A stretch of 64,000 bases of DNA from Amylostereum areolatum (Eukaryota; Basidiomycota; Agaricomycetes; Russulales; Stereaceae), in the NCBI GenBank assembly GCA_012932865.1, contig SAXG01000027.1:248001-312000 (forward strand). The letters are read 5' to 3'. The position numbers were made by a program, and so were the translations under genes. Under the pieces are notes generated by a model, which was given only the letters and a program-made list of their open reading frames with translations, was not told the DNA's origin and did not search any database. Shown here in pieces: positions 59,880 through 64,000 of this stretch (position 1 is its first letter; every line of letters begins with the position of its first letter).

Positions 59880-62177
59880 TCAAGCTAAAGAAACCTTCAT
59901 AGGAAGGGATGGGTGCACCGCCGTCGAGCCTTTCACCGAGGGGGTGACGATCCCGCCGAACTTCCAGAAGATCTCTTTTTCGGAAAGCTCGAACTTGAAG
60001 GTGGCGAGAAGCTGAGCCAGGACGACTTCTAGAGAATGGAGGAGAAATGCTTAGTGGCGTGGACATATATGCGCAGGATCGCGACGCGACGTACTCATTT
60101 CGAGCTGAGAGAATTTGAAGCCGCTGGGAAAGGGTTTAGGAAATCAGCATCGAGCTTGCTGAAACACTCATCCACCTACATGCATGCGCGTCCACCACCT
60201 AGGAAGGTTAAGCTGTCCAACAAGATGTCACGATTGGGGAATTGGGGTAAAAGGAGGAGGACCACGAACGTATTAGCATAGACACCTGGGATCTTAGCGT
60301 CGGTCACGCTCTCCGGCAGAGGCTTCAACCAGCGCTCAGGCTTCCACTCCAGTGCGTCCGGACCCCATATAGAGGGATCACTGTTGACACCGAGGATGTT
60401 AATCATGATCGTAGTTCCTTTCGGGATGAAAAGCTCGTGGAGGTCTTCGCCGTTGTTGCCCTTGATCGACTTGTCCACCGGCACCACCATGTCTTTGCGA
60501 GAGCTGGGGAACAAGGCATTAGAGTGAACACCGGCGGCAGCAGGGGAAGATATCGCACGTTCGGTTCATGAAGCGCACGGGCGGATACCTGGGAAAGTTT
60601 AGGGCGCGAAAATGGCCATCGGGAAAGAGCGACGCACAAGCGAAGGCTCTCGCGGCATACCGCGTCTAGGTAGGGCAGGCTCACGAGATCGTCGTATTCC
60701 AGTTGACCCTTTTCTCCTTCGACCTGTTTCAGCTCGGCATGGAGCTTCTCTTGAACCTCCGGGTGTTGCGCCAGCAAGTGAAGGACCCGCGAGAGTGCGT
60801 TGGATGTAGTGTCCGTGCCTGCAAATACGAGCGCGTTGAGCTGTGCGAGTAATTCATCGTCTGGAAGACGGTCATCCTCGGGAGCCAGGTAGTTCTCTTT
60901 GACTGCACGATGCAATGAGTGAAAGTGGCTAGTGGGAATAGGAGAGCGGCGAAACATACGAAGAATGCTCATGAGGTCGCGACCTTCTCCAACCTGGTGC
61001 ACGAGCGCGTCACCCCCCTTCAAGAAAAGTGCTTTTTTGCGCTCCCAAACGCCTTTCGACTCGGCATGCATTGTGTCCGCTATACTCATCATGTAGTGCA
61101 GCGTCCTCCAAGGTAACATCTTGGCGAACCGACTCAGAACCCCGTTCGGGGTAACCCTGGCCAGATTTGACGGGAAGAGTGCCCCGAACTTCGAGAGTTG
61201 GGAAATAGTAGGACTATAGGCCCGATGAGAAGACTCATCAGACAAAAAAACAGACGAAGAAAACGCCACTCACATGAATTCTTTCAGTGCACGTCCGTAT
61301 TCATGCCTGTGGCCGTCAAGGGTATTGAAGGAGTGGCCAAGTCCCGCCTGAGCGATAAGCTCAAGGGCCAAGCGACCCATCCAATCCAACATGTCGACTT
61401 CTTCAGGGCCCTTGGACACCTTCTGGCGGAGAACACCTTGCACCTAGACGCAGGATTTGGTTTCAGAGTTAGGGGTAAAAGACTGACAGGACTTGCCTGT
61501 AGAGTGAGGGACTGGAAGATTGGGATGAGCCTCCTCATGTGGGCGATCGAAAACACAGGATTTAGAAGCTTGCGTTGCTTGCGATGATGAGCACCTGCAG
61601 TAGTTTCAGGACAGGACGAAACACTCGAGTAGATGATGATATACCAAGAGTAGAAAATACGCTCGTCCCGAAGATTAGCCTGCTCGATCTAGGACGATCA
61701 AAGATAATGATTAAGAGGGACTGGGAAGGGGATGAAGTTGCTGCATACTCGACGAAGAAACTGGTTTCTTCGAAAACATATTGTTCCTTGGTGAGAATAA
61801 GGGTCAAGGCCTTTGGGTCGGAGATAACCAGGAGGGAGTCCTGTTAGAACCGTTAGAAGGTCTAACGAGTCCGGAGTTTGTAGCCCTACCCCGAGGAAAC
61901 CGTGGAGTCTGGCAACCCTCCCGTATGCGTCCATGAGGTGCTGGTGGAAGGAACTGGCATTGGTGTTGAACATCTGTAGCATGTTTCCTATGCGGAAGCA
62001 TCAGTGAAGATCTGCGCGTGAATGAAGATCATAGCAGAACCTACCAGAGACGAACGAAGCGTTAGACGGCCCGGGGATGTTGCGCAGAGCTTGGAATCTC
62101 GCCACTCGTTTTCGGAGGAACGACCCTAGAGCAATAAGACAGATGCATGAGAGTACCTGGACTGCAAGAAGGATCAT
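59880..62177 (-). CDS. Cytochrome P450 monooxygenase (copy B)
   Basis: Paralogue of the P450 at 4.6-7.0 kb. The start at 62177 (MILLAVQVLSCICLIALG) is a membrane anchor, then NIPGPSNASFVSG, a C-helix HHRKQRKLLNPVFS, FAGTDTTSNALSRVL (I-helix), VCRESLRLYPPVRFMNRT (ExxR), WGPDALEWKPERW, and FLGGGRACIGFKFSQLEM (heme cysteine), ending LPMKVSLA. The intron positions match copy A almost one for one, but copy B lacks the intron just before the I-helix motif. The intron at 61444-61496 has a consensus GC donor (CAG then GCAAGT) where copy A has GT. The frame is intact. Substrate unknown. Confidence 0.92.
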
Positions 62178-63725
62178 CGTGGATACGATGAACTAGCTCG
62201 GCGGTTAGGGAGTCTTGGAGATGCAACCCACTTCACGGTATTGAGAGTGCCCTTTATATAAAAGAATCCTGAATGGTCCCGGTCAGCGGTCAGCTGTTGG
62301 TCCATGAGCTTGGCTGTGAGAATAAAAGAAGGTGCTGAGGACGGACGAGTCGGGTGCATTCGGAATTATGCCACGTAACTTGCAGTGACATAGACCAGAT
62401 TCAGACACCAGACAGATACGTACTTACAATTACTCCAACATGCACGACAGCACCTCTATTCTTGTATGTGGGTTACATGCCGTCTGTTAGGAATTCCTGG
62501 AGCCTTTCTTGGAGGGCTCAGAACCCGTAGTATCCCCGCTTGAGGCCTGAAGTCACCCATTTCCACAGATCTTCCTTCTGCTATTCTATCGGTGATACAG
62601 ACTCATCAGTAAGATGATCGGCGTTAGCTATGCGTTCTTCTCCTACCTTCTGTCCCCAATCCCATCGAACTCGACCGTCATGTGGTCCAGACACCTTGAA
62701 GCTCGAAGCTGAGCACTAGGACTGTGAAGCATAAGAGTAGATACTAGTAGGACAGTCACAGAGGATCAACGACGCTTCTGAACATTTGCCGAGTTAGTAC
62801 GTGAGCGATGCTTGGACTCTTTTGAGAATACCGCCGGGTTGTAGACAAACAGCGTTTTTGCGTTCCCTTTGGCATGCACGAAGTGTGAGCTCAGGGCAAG
62901 GTCAAAGACTGGGAACGCACATCACTGAGCTTGCGCCGGCTCCGGCGAGGGGACTTTCTTCGTGCGTCGGTGAAAGAAGATTAGGCATTGCAGTTGGCGA
63001 TGTCTTGGTCCCCGAGGGTCACGGACTGACGGTTGCAGTTGCAGGTTAATATCGGCTGTGAGTCTCCGGCGGCCAGTTCCCTTCTGAAGATGGATAGAAA
63101 TTCCAAACGAACATTCAGTTTCGCGTCTGAGAGATCTAAAACGTGGTTAACTTTGAAGGTTGAAGCTAGTGAAGGCTCGTACGCTGCTAAGCATCGCAAT
63201 ATTAATGGGAGCGGTGTTGCTTGAAGTGCCCAATCGTTAAGTTGGACCGTTCCCACACCCACGTGACGTTGACGTAGTTATGCCAAAGTGACGAAGTCCA
63301 TGCGCAATGTAAATTAATAATGGTCCAGCGCCAATCGCGGTAAAGATACTTAGGGCTGAAGCCGGAAGGAGGAAGAACTGACCGTCGTATGGAGAAATGA
63401 GGTGGGTTGGGTCTGCGGGATCGATTGTCAGATAACGTTACCTTGTGGCGCTTGAGCTTCCACTGACTGAGCCTCGCTGCTTGCAAACGGGCACAGGATA
63501 TTAATTATAGAATATAACTTTGTAAGCTCCAGCGGCGCTCGTTCAGAAATAGAGCAGAATGCCCGGATAGTTGATATGTCCGAATCAGAAAGTCTCTCTC
63601 AAAAAAGCGACATCGCGGGGATGTGATTATATCTGAGATCTCAGCCCTAAAGTGATAAAGTCCATCGTAAGATGTAAAGTAAAGGAGTGTGGGGTACAGT
63701 GGAAGCTAACTCAAGGATACAAGCA
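62178..63725. other. 1.5 kb without a supported gene
   Basis: Holds the P450-B promoter. One minus-strand segment (about 62985-63110) reads LTCNCNRQSVTLGDQDIANC, cysteine-rich and reminiscent of small secreted fungal proteins, but I cannot build a gene around it. Confidence 0.4.
62253..62262 (-). promoter_or_regulatory. TATA box of P450-B
   Basis: TTTATATAAA, about 80 bases before the P450-B start on the minus strand. The placement mirrors the TATA box of copy A. Confidence 0.6.
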
Positions 63726-64000
63726 TTAGAAGTGGTAAGAATAGCCGGAATAATGGAGCCAATCGTCGAAGTTAGTGTAGGGAACAGTTTCTCCCGTGTT
63801 GGCCCAGGCGATGAGAGGCTGAATGTAGTAGGTGATAAGATCGTCCACGCTGCAGACGAGGAGTTAGCTGGCTGAAGTTTTCAGATAGTGGGAATTTACT
63901 TGGGGTAGATAGTCAGGCCAGCCTCGGAAATAGCGCTGTAAACCAGATCAATGAAGTTTTGCTGAGTGATAGAACAACCGCCTTCGTCATAAGCGCAGCT
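63726..64000 (-). CDS. C-terminal part of an unknown protein, runs off right edge
   Basis: Two minus-strand exons: 63900-64000 (open at the window edge) and 63726-63849, joined over a 50-base GT-AG intron. The reading is CAYDEGGCSITQQNFIDLVY, SAISEAGLTIYPN, then VDDLITYYIQPLIAWANTGE, TVPYTNFDDWLHYSGYSYHF and a stop. Two cysteines, many aromatic residues and no lysine-rich segment would suit a secreted protein, but the N-terminus is outside the window. Family not recognised. Confidence 0.6.

Noticed and set aside
60036..60281. Plus-strand ORF over the P450-B 3' exons
   Set aside because: Antisense to well-supported P450 exons carrying the heme-binding motif.

Overview
The window is nuclear DNA from a basidiomycete fungus, most likely an agaricomycete. 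The evidence is dense gene packing on both strands, many spliceosomal introns of about 50 bases (well over 100 inferred here), P450s of basidiomycete type, and housekeeping proteins that read as fungal orthologues. I see about 28 intact or nearly intact protein genes, one relic, and one gene cut by the right edge. I recognise no tRNA, rRNA, transposon or CRISPR array. All exon structures were worked out by eye from splice sites, frame continuity and family knowledge.

Layout. 0-3.6 kb: splicing factor SF3A1 (minus, C-terminus off the left edge), mitoribosomal protein MRPL31, a small unknown protein. 4.6-7 kb: a 14-exon cytochrome P450. 7.6-15 kb: RPL15, CMS1, an ERI1-type exonuclease, a TmpA-like membrane oxidoreductase. 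15-17.2 kb: apparently empty. 17.2-23 kb: kinetochore NDC80, the Ran factor MOG1, an Atg38/NRBF2-like MIT protein. 23.3-36.3 kb: a SulP sulfate transporter, exportin CRM1, TMA20/MCTS1, RING protein SIP5, CBP4, RFC2. 36.5-44.7 kb: CAF-1 large subunit, SPC24, a quinone-oxidoreductase-like MDR enzyme, an F-box protein. 44.7-46.7 kb: repeat-flecked, no gene seen. 46.7-59.2 kb: glutamate decarboxylase, PET100, a decayed ORF, L-serine/threonine dehydratase, a GH31 alpha-xylosidase, CMC2, transketolase. 59.9-62.2 kb: a second P450, paralogous to the first. The right edge holds the C-terminus of an unknown protein.

How the genes relate. Most are unlinked housekeeping functions. Two NDC80-complex subunits (NDC80, SPC24) lie about 20 kb apart, and RFC2 and CAF-1 large subunit share a divergent promoter. 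ACGCGT (MCB-type, G1/S) hexamers lie upstream of all of these, with three in the NDC80/MOG1 promoter. CRM1 and MOG1 both serve the Ran pathway. PET100, CBP4, CMC2 and MRPL31 are mitochondrial biogenesis factors.

Most unusual signal: at least eight otherwise well-conserved genes need the reading frame to skip exactly one extra base. In most of them removing one coding-strand T restores the family sequence, usually exactly between two codons. This is either a systematic insertion error in the assembly or a recurrent +1 recoding phenomenon. Other notable points are five GC-AG introns, a 6-base microexon in transketolase, and a final exon in the TmpA-like gene that carries only the stop codon.
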